Shown piece after piece: positions 7,172-16,216 of a stretch of 20,856 nucleotides of DNA. The notes beneath the pieces are model-generated. The model was not told the DNA's origin, ran no database searches, and worked only from the letters and a program-made list of their open reading frames with translations. Where the stretch lies: contig JBNMOP010000045.1 of assembly GCA_051275005.1 (NCBI GenBank), forward strand, positions 1 through 20,856. The letters run 5' to 3'. The DNA is from Eutrophobius sp051275005 (GTDB lineage: Bacteria > Pseudomonadota > Gammaproteobacteria > Eutrophobiales > Eutrophobiaceae). How positions within the stretch are numbered: the stretch's first letter is position 1; every line of letters begins with the position of its first letter. The translations under genes were made by a program, and so were the position numbers.

Positions 7172-9304
7172 GTGAAGTCGAACTCTTATAAACTAATGTC
7201 CGTAGTCAACAATGTTGTTATCTGTACGATGTTTGTTTTGTTATATGCTGAGGCAGGTTTTACGCAAGTGGCCGATACATTGTCAGAGCAATCACAGGCC
7301 CTGATAGTTGATTATACAGCCAGTTATTTTTCCAGATATAAACCTGAAACGGCATTGGACATGGTGCAACAGTTACCAGGTTTCCAGGTCGATAATGGTG
7401 ATCTATCCAGAGGGTTTACTGACACCATAGGCAACATCCTCATAAACGATAATTACCCAAGCGCAAAACAGGACAGACCCGCAGCTACATTAGACAGAAT
7501 ACCTGCTTCCCAGGTTGAACGTATCGAATTAATCAGAGGTCAGGTCAGAGGAATTGATCTACAGGGTCACTCTGTCGTTGCTAATATAATTCTTAAGGTA
7601 AATGCACAGGCCGCCATACGCTGGGAGGCATGGTATGAAGAAAATAATCACGGTCCTGACAGGCCTGGGGTAAATATGTCTTTGGCGGACAATTGGGAAA
7701 GTGTTGAATATCTTGTGGGATTAAGGGTTCAACGAGAAGCCAGTGGTGAGACGGGACCTGAAAATGTTGTTGATGCAGATGGAACATTGACAGAGATTCG
7801 TGATGATGACAGGGATATGACAGGGATGAGGTTCTCTGGAAATCTGAATGCTTCAACACAGCTGGGACAAACGTTGGCACAACTCAATACAAACTTTTTA
7901 TATAAGACTAATAATTCATTATTTATATCTAATCGTTCCTCCCTAACTGCTGGTGGTAATTTCAGAAGTAATATTGTCGATGAACAAGAGGCGCAGAAAT
8001 ATATTGAAGTAGGTTTTGATGCAGAACGCAAACTAAACAGTAATTTTCTCGGTAAGGCAATCTTGCTCTTTTTTTACCAGGAAATTCCACTACTGGCAAA
8101 AAGACGTGTTGTTGAGGTAGCCAATAACCTAAATACCTTGAGAATCGCCGACAGTAATCCGAAATTAATGGAGAATATTGCAAGGTTAGAGTTCGAGTGG
8201 ACTGGCGTTGTAGACCATTCGGTCAGGATAAATCTGGAAGGGACCTTTAACTCTCTGGAAAATTCATTATTACAGACATTGGATTCAGGAACAGGTCCAG
8301 TTGTTATTGATGTCCCCGGCGCGAATACCCGGCTTGAAGAGATCAGGGGAGATTTTTTGCTGAAGGATATATGGACGCTTGGCACACTTGAACTTGATTA
8401 TGGTATTGGTGCAGAAGTATCAACAATAAAACAAACCGGTGATGCGGATGAAGAACGTTCTTTTTTCTTTCTGAAACCAGGAATGATATTGACCTACTCT
8501 CCCGATCAGAGCAACCAGACCAGGGTACATATCTTCAGGGAAGTGTCACAACTTAACTTTAACGATTTTGTCAGTTCTGCAATCTTTGAGGATAACGACC
8601 TGGCATTAGGTAATCCTGATCTGAGGCCGGAAACTACCTGGAAAATTGAAATGGACCATGAAAGACGGTTTGCTATGGAAAGCGTTATTTCCCTAACCTT
8701 ATTTTATCACTGGATTTCCAATGTTGAAGATTTATTGCCGCTGACAGATTTGTTTGAGGCACCTGGAAATATTGGCAAAGGCAAGCGTTGGGGCATTGAA
8801 TTTGAAGGGACTCTGCCTCTGCAATGGATGGGAATACAGGGCGCGAAGCTGGATTTAAAAGCGCGTTGGCAAGATTCAATTGTAACAGATCCAGTTACCG
8901 GAACTAACCGCATCCTTACCGCTAGTGGAGGATTCGCAGGACCGCCAGCTTTCAAGTTTAATAGTGAAAATAAATTCGCATATAACATCGCCTACAGACA
9001 GGATTTTGAAGAGGCAAGAATTGCCTGGGGGATTGATTTTTCAGATCATGCAGAAAGACCACGATTTAATGTCAATGAGCTGGAAATTTACCATGAAGGT
9101 GAATTAATTAATGCATTTATAGAAACTACTCGTTTGTTTGATATGAAGATACGGTTTCATATAAGAAATTTACTGGATTATAACGAAACCCGAAACCGGA
9201 CAGTTTACACAGGTCGCAGGGGACTAAGCCCTGTGGATTTTATGCTATTGAGAAGTCGATTACCGGGAAGACGTCTGACGTTGACACTGAGCGGCAGTTT
9301 CTAG
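7172..9304 (+). CDS. TonB-dependent receptor, array copy P1
   Basis: Predicted 710-aa outer-membrane receptor. Signal peptide about 1-32 (cut near AGFTQ), TonB-box-like ALIVDYTA (43-50), plug domain about 58-142 with ALDMVQQLPGF, GNILIND, VERIELIRG (115-123) and VANIILK, then a beta-barrel. NPDLRPETTW (481-490) is the typical receptor-barrel motif and the chain ends in SGSF, the C-terminal Phe signal for BAM insertion. Size fits the family (650-800 aa). It is the first of seven paralogs and closest to P5: both have a Tyr-Pro at the NDNYPS/NGTYPS site, FxGPP after the DPVTG block, GRRGLS near the end and a similar tail. It is separated from P2 by 297 nt and may be read with the CopD fusion upstream or alone. 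Ligand unknown. Confidence 0.88.
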   Translation: MKSNSYKLMSVVNNVVICTMFVLLYAEAGFTQVADTLSEQSQALIVDYTASYFSRYKPETALDMVQQLPGFQVDNGDLSRGFTDTIGNILINDNYPSAKQDRPAATLDRIPASQVERIELIRGQVRGIDLQGHSVVANIILKVNAQAAIRWEAWYEENNHGPDRPGVNMSLADNWESVEYLVGLRVQREASGETGPENVVDADGTLTEIRDDDRDMTGMRFSGNLNASTQLGQTLAQLNTNFLYKTNNSLFISNRSSLTAGGNFRSNIVDEQEAQKYIEVGFDAERKLNSNFLGKAILLFFYQEIPLLAKRRVVEVANNLNTLRIADSNPKLMENIARLEFEWTGVVDHSVRINLEGTFNSLENSLLQTLDSGTGPVVIDVPGANTRLEEIRGDFLLKDIWTLGTLELDYGIGAEVSTIKQTGDADEERSFFFLKPGMILTYSPDQSNQTRVHIFREVSQLNFNDFVSSAIFEDNDLALGNPDLRPETTWKIEMDHERRFAMESVISLTLFYHWISNVEDLLPLTDLFEAPGNIGKGKRWGIEFEGTLPLQWMGIQGAKLDLKARWQDSIVTDPVTGTNRILTASGGFAGPPAFKFNSENKFAYNIAYRQDFEEARIAWGIDFSDHAERPRFNVNELEIYHEGELINAFIETTRLFDMKIRFHIRNLLDYNETRNRTVYTGRRGLSPVDFMLLRSRLPGRRLTLTLSGSF

Positions 9305-9601
9305 ATTTGTCTTTTTAAGCCAGGATTTCTGAAATCCTTACAGGATATTGGCTATTCATCCGTTGTTCTAAATTTTTCAATTTATTTTCACAATTCAGTA
9401 GTTATCGTTAATGTAGCGTAGTTCAGATCCTATCTGATCCAGTATCTAAGAAAATTCATATAGATCACTTGATTATAAACTCCTTCGGGTGGTCTGTGTT
9501 TGGTCTTAAATGATACACTTGCCTCCTTTTTTATCGGGCAATACGCTGTTAAAGCGAATCCGGTATCGAACCCTCAGAATAGAGTCTGACTATATACAAA
9601 A
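9305..9601. other. Intergenic region P1-P2 with a dyad
   Basis: No gene is seen in this 297-nt stretch, the longest gap within the array. AGGATTTC (9322-9329) and GAAATCCT (9331-9338) form a perfect dyad with a one-base centre, 17 nt after the P1 stop; it could form a 7-bp stem with a 3-nt loop, but no T-run follows. CAGAT/ATCTG at 9424-9436 is a weaker dyad. A promoter for P2-P4 should lie here, perhaps with an extended -10 TGATACACT at 9511-9519, but no matching -35 box was found. Confidence 0.3.
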
Positions 9602-11773
9602 ATGAATCTGCATGAATCTATATATAGGCCAGCTAGCTATATTGCTCGGTTACAGCCCTGCCGACATTTCTATATTGTAGTAACGCTCATTGTGGGTCTG
9701 GGGGGTAACGTATTTGCACAACAAATAGAAAATAATCGAACCTCAGCATCAGGTAATGCTGAGGAACAGATAGTAGATTATTCAGCAGTTTTTTTTAGTA
9801 AATATCAACCAAATACAGCCCTGGATATGGTCCAGCAGATACCCGGATTTATTCTCGATGATATTAATAATAATCGAGGCTATGGGGCATCAGCGGGGAA
9901 TGTCCTTATTAACGGCAGAAGGCCTGGCTCAAAGGAGGATGCATTGTCCGCAATCCTGGGTCGCATCCCTGCAGGCCAGGTAGAACGAGTTGAATTGATA
10001 CGAGGACAAGTAAGGGGTGTAGATCTTAGAGGTCATACCGTGGTCGCCAATGTCATACTCCTAGAAAACTCTCCTGCCGAGGTACGTTGGGAAGCAGGTG
10101 TTCGCAGAAACACTTTAGTTGATCGTTTACTCTTCAAAGGAAATATATCAGTTTCGGATAATTGGAAAGATATTGATTTTAATTTGGGATTAAACGTAGA
10201 ACGAAGTTCCACAGGTGAAAATAGCCCAGAGGAAGTTTTTAATGGTGCGAATATATTGACGGAAAAACGATTTGATACGTCTGTTGAACGTGGCTATAAA
10301 ACGAGCGCAAATATTAACGCCTCATCCTGGATGGGTGATACTTTATTTCAGATAAACTCAAAACTGAGTGTTGATACTGAAAAGGAGCCAAAGGAATCGC
10401 GTCGGATCCCTCAGGTACCTGGCATACAAGGGCGAACGGAATTGTTTTTTGATAATCCCGAAAGCCATAAAATTGAATTAGGAGTTAATGCAGAACGATT
10501 ATTTAAAGAAGACCTGCTAGGCAAACTTATTTTTCTATACAACTATAGTGATAATAGTAAAAGTTCAACGCAAACGAGATTAAACGCTGCAGGGGATCAA
10601 ACTTTTTTCAGAGATGCAAATAGTAATCGTGATGACAATGAAGCCATAGCACGTTTTGAACTAAATTGGACGGGACTATCAGCACATGCAATACAGGCTA
10701 ATATGGAAGGTGCATTTAACTCACTGGATAATTCACTGGCACAAACGGAGGATGGAGGGCTCGGTCCGATTGTAGTGAGTGTTCCGGGTGCCAATACCCG
10801 AGTCGAAGAGGTACGAGGTGATTTTTTACTGCGAGATACCTGGTCACTGGGTGAATTAGAAATGGATTTTGGTCTGGGTGCTGAAGTCTCTACCATTTCA
10901 CAAAGTGGTGATACAACACTGGATCGTAATTTCTTCTTCCTTAAACCCCATAGTGTCCTTACCTATTCTCCTGAACAGGACAAGCAATCTCGGGTTCGCC
11001 TGGCGCGAGAGGTATCGCAACTGAATTTTAATGATTTTGTTAGCTCATCAATATTTCAGGATGATGACCTTGCCCTTGGCAATCCAGAGTTGAGGCCAGA
11101 CGCAACCTGGTTACTGGAAGCGAGCCATGAACGGCGATTTGGCCAGGAAAGTGTGATTAAAATGACAATATTTCATCACTGGATTTCCAATGTCCAGGAT
11201 CTGTTGCCAATTACAGATACCTTTGAGGCTCCTGGAAATATTGGTGACGGTCGGCGCTGGGGATTAATTCTGGAAAGTACCTTGCCCCTGGAGTGGCTGG
11301 GACTGTCAGGGGCAAAATTGAATATCAAGGGACGTTGGCAGGATTCTACCGTAGTAGATCCCGTTACAGGAAACAACAGAGCATTATCCGGAAATAAAGG
11401 ATTTGGTGGTAACCCCTATATCTCGTTTAATAATGAAAATCACTATGCGTTAATTCTTGATTATCGCCAGGATTTTGAAGCGGCCAAGGTTGCATGGGGA
11501 ATGAATATGGGTATGCGTGACGAGAGATCTTTATATAATGTAAATGAATTAGATGTTTATGATGAAGGCATAGCTCTCAATTCATTTGTAGAGACTACCC
11601 GTTGGTTTGGTCTGAAGTTACGGCTTATAGGTGAGAATTTAACGGATTTATCGCAGGAGCGGGATCGTACTACCTACACCGGAAAACGGGACTTATCAGC
11701 GATTGGTTCTAGAGAATTATCACGAGAATTTGAAGGTATCCGAATAACGTTTGCAATGAGTGGGAGTTTTTAG
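9602..11773 (+). CDS. TonB-dependent receptor, array copy P2
   Basis: Predicted 723 aa. The signal peptide is long (cut after VFA39) because of an extra 20-residue n-region; the ATG lacks a good ribosome site, so a weak or different start is possible. TonB-box-like QIVDYSA (56-62), plug about 70-153 with ALDMVQQIPGF, GNVLINGRRP, VERVELIRG (127-135) and VANVIL, barrel with NPELRPDATW (494-503) and a final SGSF. It opens a three-gene unit: the stop TAG shares its last base with the GTG start of P3, and its last codons hold the GGGAG ribosome site of P3. Differences from the other copies include VDLRG for (I/V)D(L/M)QG and a Lys-Glu-Asp in place of Lys-Gln-Asp in the plug. Ligand unknown. Confidence 0.9.
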   Translation: MNLHESIYRPASYIARLQPCRHFYIVVTLIVGLGGNVFAQQIENNRTSASGNAEEQIVDYSAVFFSKYQPNTALDMVQQIPGFILDDINNNRGYGASAGNVLINGRRPGSKEDALSAILGRIPAGQVERVELIRGQVRGVDLRGHTVVANVILLENSPAEVRWEAGVRRNTLVDRLLFKGNISVSDNWKDIDFNLGLNVERSSTGENSPEEVFNGANILTEKRFDTSVERGYKTSANINASSWMGDTLFQINSKLSVDTEKEPKESRRIPQVPGIQGRTELFFDNPESHKIELGVNAERLFKEDLLGKLIFLYNYSDNSKSSTQTRLNAAGDQTFFRDANSNRDDNEAIARFELNWTGLSAHAIQANMEGAFNSLDNSLAQTEDGGLGPIVVSVPGANTRVEEVRGDFLLRDTWSLGELEMDFGLGAEVSTISQSGDTTLDRNFFFLKPHSVLTYSPEQDKQSRVRLAREVSQLNFNDFVSSSIFQDDDLALGNPELRPDATWLLEASHERRFGQESVIKMTIFHHWISNVQDLLPITDTFEAPGNIGDGRRWGLILESTLPLEWLGLSGAKLNIKGRWQDSTVVDPVTGNNRALSGNKGFGGNPYISFNNENHYALILDYRQDFEAAKVAWGMNMGMRDERSLYNVNELDVYDEGIALNSFVETTRWFGLKLRLIGENLTDLSQERDRTTYTGKRDLSAIGSRELSREFEGIRITFAMSGSF
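11762..11766 (+). promoter_or_regulatory. Ribosome binding site GGGAG inside the end of P2, for P3
   Basis: The codons AGT GGG AGT TTT of the terminal SGSF of P2 contain GGGAG, 6 nt before the GTG start of P3 at 11773. Stop and start overlap as TAGTG. This arrangement favours translational coupling of P3 to P2. Confidence 0.65.
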
Positions 11774-13908
11774 TGAGTAACAATATATTATATAAATTAT
11801 CTCTGTTTTTTTTACTGGGTCTATTTACATTCACATCTGTTTTTGCTCAGCAGAATTCAACTTCTGATAATAGCGAAGAGGAAGAAATAGTTGAATATCT
11901 CGCTTCTTTCTTCCTACGTTATTCACCAAATACTGCGTTTGATATGATCCAACAATTACCCGGTTTTCAACTGGATGATGGAGATGCCTCCCGGGGTCTG
12001 GGTGCCGCTGCCGGTAATGTCCTTATTAATGATCGCCGTCCCAGTGCCAAACAGGACCTGCCTTCAGTAATACTTACCCGGATTCCAGCTAGTCTGGTTG
12101 AACGAATCGAGTTAATTCGGGGACAGGTACGTGACATTGACCTGCAGGGACAATCCGTTATTGCCAATATTATTTTGCGGGATGATTCTGATTCACCGGC
12201 AGCAATAAGCTGGGACGCAACCTGGCGTTACAACCTTACATTAAAGTCTACCTATGAAGGCGGCATTTCGATTTCGGATAAATGGAAGGACATTGATTAC
12301 AATGCGGGTCTAGAGCTGAGATATCTTACCCGGGGCGATCATACCTTTCAAAATACCTTCGATAGCGATGATGTGATTAGTGAAAAACGCAATGATGAAT
12401 TTTTTGCCAATGGTATAAGAGGCAGCGCCAATCTGAATACCGCTAGCTGGATTGCGGAGAATTTCGTAAAGTTCAATACCACTATTACCTGGGAAGATCG
12501 GCAAGGACTAAGAGAGGTAAATCGTATACCTCTGCCACAGGGTAGTGGATTTCGAGAGGAATTTATTGCGGATGATTTTAAACTACGGTCATTTGAAGTA
12601 GGTGGGGATGTCGAACGGAAACTGACTCCTGATCTGCAGGTGACAGCGATAGCCCTTTTTATCCGTTCCAAAGAAGATATCTTTACATCATTACGCCGTA
12701 CTGCATTACACTACTTGCAAGATAATGTACGGCGGATATTTTTAAGAATTGCCGATGCAGATGGCAGATCCACAGAGGCGATTACCCGCCTTGAATTTGA
12801 CTGGACGGGCATTTCTGACCATACCATTCAGGCCAACCTGGAAGGGGCGTTTAATGCTCTGGATGGTGGATTAGTGCAGACGGAAGATACTGGCGCTGGC
12901 GCTATTGATATAGCCGTTCTCGGTGCCAATACGCGGGTTGAAGAAGTTCGCTGGGATTTTCTGTTGAAAGATACCTGGACTCTAGGAAACTTCGAAATGG
13001 ATTATGGTCTGGGGGCAGAAGTATCAATCATCTCCCAAACAGGTGATGCTGAATTAGAACGCTCTTTTACCTTTCTAAAGCCGCAGGGGATTCTGACCTA
13101 TACCACGGATCAGGGTCAACAAAGCAAGTTGCGGATCTCCCGCGAGGTATCACAGCTCAACTTTGAAGATTTTGTCAGTGGCAATGTGTTTGAAGATGAT
13201 GAAGTAGCCTTGGGAAATGCTGAGCTTCGGCCCGACGCAACCTGGGTAGCAGAGGTAATCCATGAGCGGCGCTTCGGTCCCCAGAGTGTCCTTAAACTCA
13301 GTGCCTTTCACCACTGGATATCCAATACCCTGGATTTTCTGCCCTTGTCAGATACCCAAGATACGGTAGGAAACATCGGCAAAGGTAAACGCTGGGGGGT
13401 TGAAATGGAATCTACCATACCATTGGAATGGGTCGGTCTGGTTGGGGCGCGACTGGATATAATTGCCCGCTGGCAGGATTCATCTGTGGTTGACCCGGTT
13501 ACCGGTGATAATCGCGTCATATCCGACAGAACACCTCCTATGAGATTAATGCCCCTGGGTTTTCGTAGTGAAAATAATTTTGCAGTGGCCATTGATTATC
13601 GTCAGGATTTTCAGACAGAGCAAGTTGCCTGGGGTTGGGATATTCGATCTCGCGGAGATAGGCCAAGGTTCAGGGTTGACGAGTTAGATGTTATTGATGA
13701 AGGGACAGAATTTAATGTCTTTGTTGAGACCACACGCTGGTTTGGTTTGAAGATGACTCTCGACGTACAAAATATACTCGACATAAAAGATTCTCGTGAT
13801 CGCATTGGCTTTGTGGGTGAACGAGATTTGACCGCGATAGACTTTCGCGAACACAGGGATCGTCTTCGGTCAATAAGGTTGGCATATTCTATCAGTGGGA
13901 GTTTTTGA
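11773..13908 (+). CDS. TonB-dependent receptor, array copy P3
   Basis: Predicted 711 aa starting at GTG, which overlaps the P2 stop by one base. Signal peptide 1-25 (cut at VFA-QQ), TonB-box-like EIVEYLA (38-44), plug about 51-136 with GNVLINDRRPSAKQD and VERIELIRG (109-117), barrel, final SGSF. It is nearest to P4, with almost the same plug protein sequence and shared tail features such as LMPLGFR/LLPLGFR and EQVAWGW. It departs from the other copies at positions they share: ALDM is AFDM, VPGAN is VLGAN, RGDF is RWDF and the barrel motif is NAELRPDATW (482-491) without the Pro. It may be drifting or adapted to another ligand; the frame is intact, so it is not called a pseudogene. Its last codons again hold GGGAG for the next gene. 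Confidence 0.88.
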   Translation: MSNNILYKLSLFFLLGLFTFTSVFAQQNSTSDNSEEEEIVEYLASFFLRYSPNTAFDMIQQLPGFQLDDGDASRGLGAAAGNVLINDRRPSAKQDLPSVILTRIPASLVERIELIRGQVRDIDLQGQSVIANIILRDDSDSPAAISWDATWRYNLTLKSTYEGGISISDKWKDIDYNAGLELRYLTRGDHTFQNTFDSDDVISEKRNDEFFANGIRGSANLNTASWIAENFVKFNTTITWEDRQGLREVNRIPLPQGSGFREEFIADDFKLRSFEVGGDVERKLTPDLQVTAIALFIRSKEDIFTSLRRTALHYLQDNVRRIFLRIADADGRSTEAITRLEFDWTGISDHTIQANLEGAFNALDGGLVQTEDTGAGAIDIAVLGANTRVEEVRWDFLLKDTWTLGNFEMDYGLGAEVSIISQTGDAELERSFTFLKPQGILTYTTDQGQQSKLRISREVSQLNFEDFVSGNVFEDDEVALGNAELRPDATWVAEVIHERRFGPQSVLKLSAFHHWISNTLDFLPLSDTQDTVGNIGKGKRWGVEMESTIPLEWVGLVGARLDIIARWQDSSVVDPVTGDNRVISDRTPPMRLMPLGFRSENNFAVAIDYRQDFQTEQVAWGWDIRSRGDRPRFRVDELDVIDEGTEFNVFVETTRWFGLKMTLDVQNILDIKDSRDRIGFVGERDLTAIDFREHRDRLRSIRLAYSISGSF
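13897..13901 (+). promoter_or_regulatory. Ribosome binding site GGGAG inside the end of P3, for P4
   Basis: GGGAG from the SGSF codons of P3 lies 11 nt before ATG 13913, rather long but usable. A GTG at 13895 in the P4 frame is rejected as start because it includes this site and would place MGVFDF before the basic n-region. ATG 13925 is a weaker alternative. Confidence 0.45.
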
Positions 13909-13912
13909 TTTT

Positions 13913-16024
13913 ATGAGAATACAAATGGAACAGTATTTATTGCTTTTCGTCGTGGCTATGTTCGGTATTAATAATTCAGTTTTAGCCCAGCAGGAAGGAT
14001 TGGTAGATTTATCTAGTCAAGAGATTGTTGAATACAGATCTGAATTTTTTCAACGATACTCTCCAAATACAGCATTAGATATGATTCGCCAGGTGCCGGG
14101 ATTCCAACTGGATGATGGCGATGCCTCACGTGGTCTGGGTGCAGCAGCGGGTAATGTACTTATCAATGATCGCCGACCTAGTGCAAAGCAGGACCTGCCA
14201 TCGTTGATACTTTCTCGAATTCCCGCCAGTCTTGTGGAGCGAATTGAACTGATTCGTGGACAGGTACGTGATATTGATATGCAGGGAGATTCTGTACTGG
14301 CGAATATAATTTTGCGAGAAGACTCTCCTGCAGCAATCCGTTGGGATTCATCATGGCGATATAATGTTGAATTTGGACACACCTTTGAAGGTAGTACGTC
14401 TATTTCAGATCGATGGAGGGAGACTGACTACAATGCTGGCATTCAATTCAGAAAATTTACAAGAGGAGATTATACCTTTCAAGATTCTCTGGATATCGAT
14501 GACGTTGTCACTGAAATACGCGATGATGAATCATTTTTTTTAGGCTACCGAGGTAATGCGAATTTAAATACATCGACATGGGTTGGGGAAACCTTTCTCC
14601 AATTTAATACAACACTGTTCGGTGAAAATCGGGATGGAGACAGGATGATAAGACGCCTCCCACAGCCACCAGCGGGTGGAAAACGCGATGAATTAATCGG
14701 TGAAGAGTTTAAGACCCGACGGATTGAATTTGGTGTCGATGCGGAGCGCAGCCTACGTAGTGATTTAAATGTTAAAGCAATTTTATTGCATGTACGTGGT
14801 AAGTCGGATAATTTAACCTCACTGCGCCGACTTGATTCAAGTGCTGTGCAGACTCTATTACGGGTGGCTGATACCAGCACTAAATCATCGGAGGCCATTG
14901 TTCGAACAGAGTTAGATTGGACCTATTTTTCGGGTCATGCGATTCAGATCAACTTAGAAGGTGCATTTAATTCCCTGGAAGGGTCGCTATTTCAAACTGA
15001 GGATACCGGTACAGGCCAATTAGTTGTAGATGTGCCTGGTGCAAACGCCCGGGTGGAAGAGATTAGGGGTGATTTTCTGATAAAAGACACATGGTCGTTA
15101 GGTAATATTGAACTTGGTTACGGTATTGGTGCCGAGGTATCAGAGATTACCCAAAGTGGCGATGGAGCCCAGTCCCGGAATTTTTTCTTTTTAAAGCCTG
15201 AAGGTACAGTTACCTATGCCCCAAAGCAAAGTGAGCAAACGCGATTACGTTTTGCCAGAGAGGTGTCCCAACTGGATTTTGAAGAATTTGTCAGTGGTAC
15301 GGTGTTCGAAGATGATGACCTCGCATTAGGTAATCCTAATTTACAACCAGAAACCACATGGTTAGCCCAACTGAGTCATGAACGCCGGTTCGGACAGCAA
15401 AGTGTGGTTAAACTCAGCGCATTTTATAATTGGATTACAAATGTGGTGGATCTACTTCCTTTATCTTCAACATTTGAAGCAGTAGGAAATATTGGTAGCG
15501 GAAATCGATATGGTGTAGAGATTGAGACTACTATTCCATTGGAGAGTATTGGCTTAACTGGCGCTAGACTTGATATAAATGCTCGTTGGCAGGATTCATC
15601 TGTAACCGACCCGGTAACAGGTGAAAATCGAATATTATCTACCCGGACCCCAAACCAGAGATTATTACCCCTGGGTTTTCGTGTTGATAATAAATATGCA
15701 TTCACAATAGACTATCGACAGGATTTTCAGAAAGAACAAGTTGCATGGGGTTGGGAGATCAGAGAAAGGGCAAACCGTATATTGTTTAAAGTAAATGAAT
15801 TGGACAACTCTAATGAAGGTATAGACCTGAGTTTCTTTGTCGAGACAACCCGATGGTTGGGTTTGAAAATGGGTTTTAATATTGAAAATGTTTTAAATAT
15901 AGTCTCTTCACGTGATCGCACCATCTTTACCGGAGAAAGAGACCTGTCACCAATCGATGAACAACTGATACAAAATCGTGTTCGCTCTTTTCGGCTTGCG
16001 TACGTTGTTAGTGGGAGCTTCTAA
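13913..16024 (+). CDS. TonB-dependent receptor, array copy P4
   Basis: Predicted 703 aa from ATG 13913, 4 nt after the P3 stop. Signal peptide 1-25 (cut at VLA-QQ), TonB-box-like EIVEYRS (37-43; the final Ala seen in the others is Ser), plug about 50-134 with GNVLINDRRPSAKQD and VERIELIRG (108-116), barrel with NPNLQPETTW (474-483; Gln replaces the usual Arg) and final SGSF. The plug matches P3 almost residue for residue, yet many codons differ at third positions, so the pair is old and held by selection. AFYNWITN replaces the FHHWISN found in most copies. It is the last gene of the P2-P4 unit; 192 nt separate it from P5. Confidence 0.9.
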   Translation: MRIQMEQYLLLFVVAMFGINNSVLAQQEGLVDLSSQEIVEYRSEFFQRYSPNTALDMIRQVPGFQLDDGDASRGLGAAAGNVLINDRRPSAKQDLPSLILSRIPASLVERIELIRGQVRDIDMQGDSVLANIILREDSPAAIRWDSSWRYNVEFGHTFEGSTSISDRWRETDYNAGIQFRKFTRGDYTFQDSLDIDDVVTEIRDDESFFLGYRGNANLNTSTWVGETFLQFNTTLFGENRDGDRMIRRLPQPPAGGKRDELIGEEFKTRRIEFGVDAERSLRSDLNVKAILLHVRGKSDNLTSLRRLDSSAVQTLLRVADTSTKSSEAIVRTELDWTYFSGHAIQINLEGAFNSLEGSLFQTEDTGTGQLVVDVPGANARVEEIRGDFLIKDTWSLGNIELGYGIGAEVSEITQSGDGAQSRNFFFLKPEGTVTYAPKQSEQTRLRFAREVSQLDFEEFVSGTVFEDDDLALGNPNLQPETTWLAQLSHERRFGQQSVVKLSAFYNWITNVVDLLPLSSTFEAVGNIGSGNRYGVEIETTIPLESIGLTGARLDINARWQDSSVTDPVTGENRILSTRTPNQRLLPLGFRVDNKYAFTIDYRQDFQKEQVAWGWEIRERANRILFKVNELDNSNEGIDLSFFVETTRWLGLKMGFNIENVLNIVSSRDRTIFTGERDLSPIDEQLIQNRVRSFRLAYVVSGSF

Positions 16025-16030
16025 TCAGTG

Positions 16031-16045
16031 AAATGAATTTCATTT
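16031..16045. promoter_or_regulatory. Short dyad after P4
   Basis: AAATGAA, one base, TTCATTT form a perfect 7-1-7 dyad, 6 nt after the P4 stop and about 170 nt before P5. The 7-1-7 layout recalls Fur-type sites but the bases do not match the Fur consensus well. It is AT-rich and may be chance. The remainder of 16025-16216 shows no gene; AAGG at 16201-16204 is a distant ribosome site for P5. Confidence 0.2.
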
Positions 16046-16216
16046 AGTATCGCAATAGTTCATCTTCTATTTTTATCATTAAATGTAAATATTGATGAAT
16101 ACCAGACAAATGACACCGGTATCTTTTTGAATTATTTGTAACAGAAAGGCAGGTTTGCGAGCCGTCCTCACATTTAGTGTTAGCTTCTAAAAAGCGAAAT
16201 AAGGTTTTAAAATATA

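Noticed and set aside
8707..8988. Minus-strand open frames at the same place in several receptor copies (also 11176-11376, 13308-13592 and 15424-15705)
   Set aside because: They share residues such as PIFP and SxTxxIQ only because the sense strand encodes the conserved receptor block there; they have no ribosome sites and lie wholly within real genes.
11773..13908. P3 as a pseudogene because of substitutions at conserved positions
   Set aside because: The frame is intact with signal peptide, plug, barrel end and ribosome site; single substitutions do not prove loss of function.
13895..13912. GTG start at 13895 for receptor P4
   Set aside because: It lies within the last codons of P3 and overlaps the GGGAG site that serves the ATG at 13913.
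16031..16045. Fur box before P5
   Set aside because: The 7-1-7 layout fits but the bases match the Fur consensus poorly, so no regulator is assigned.
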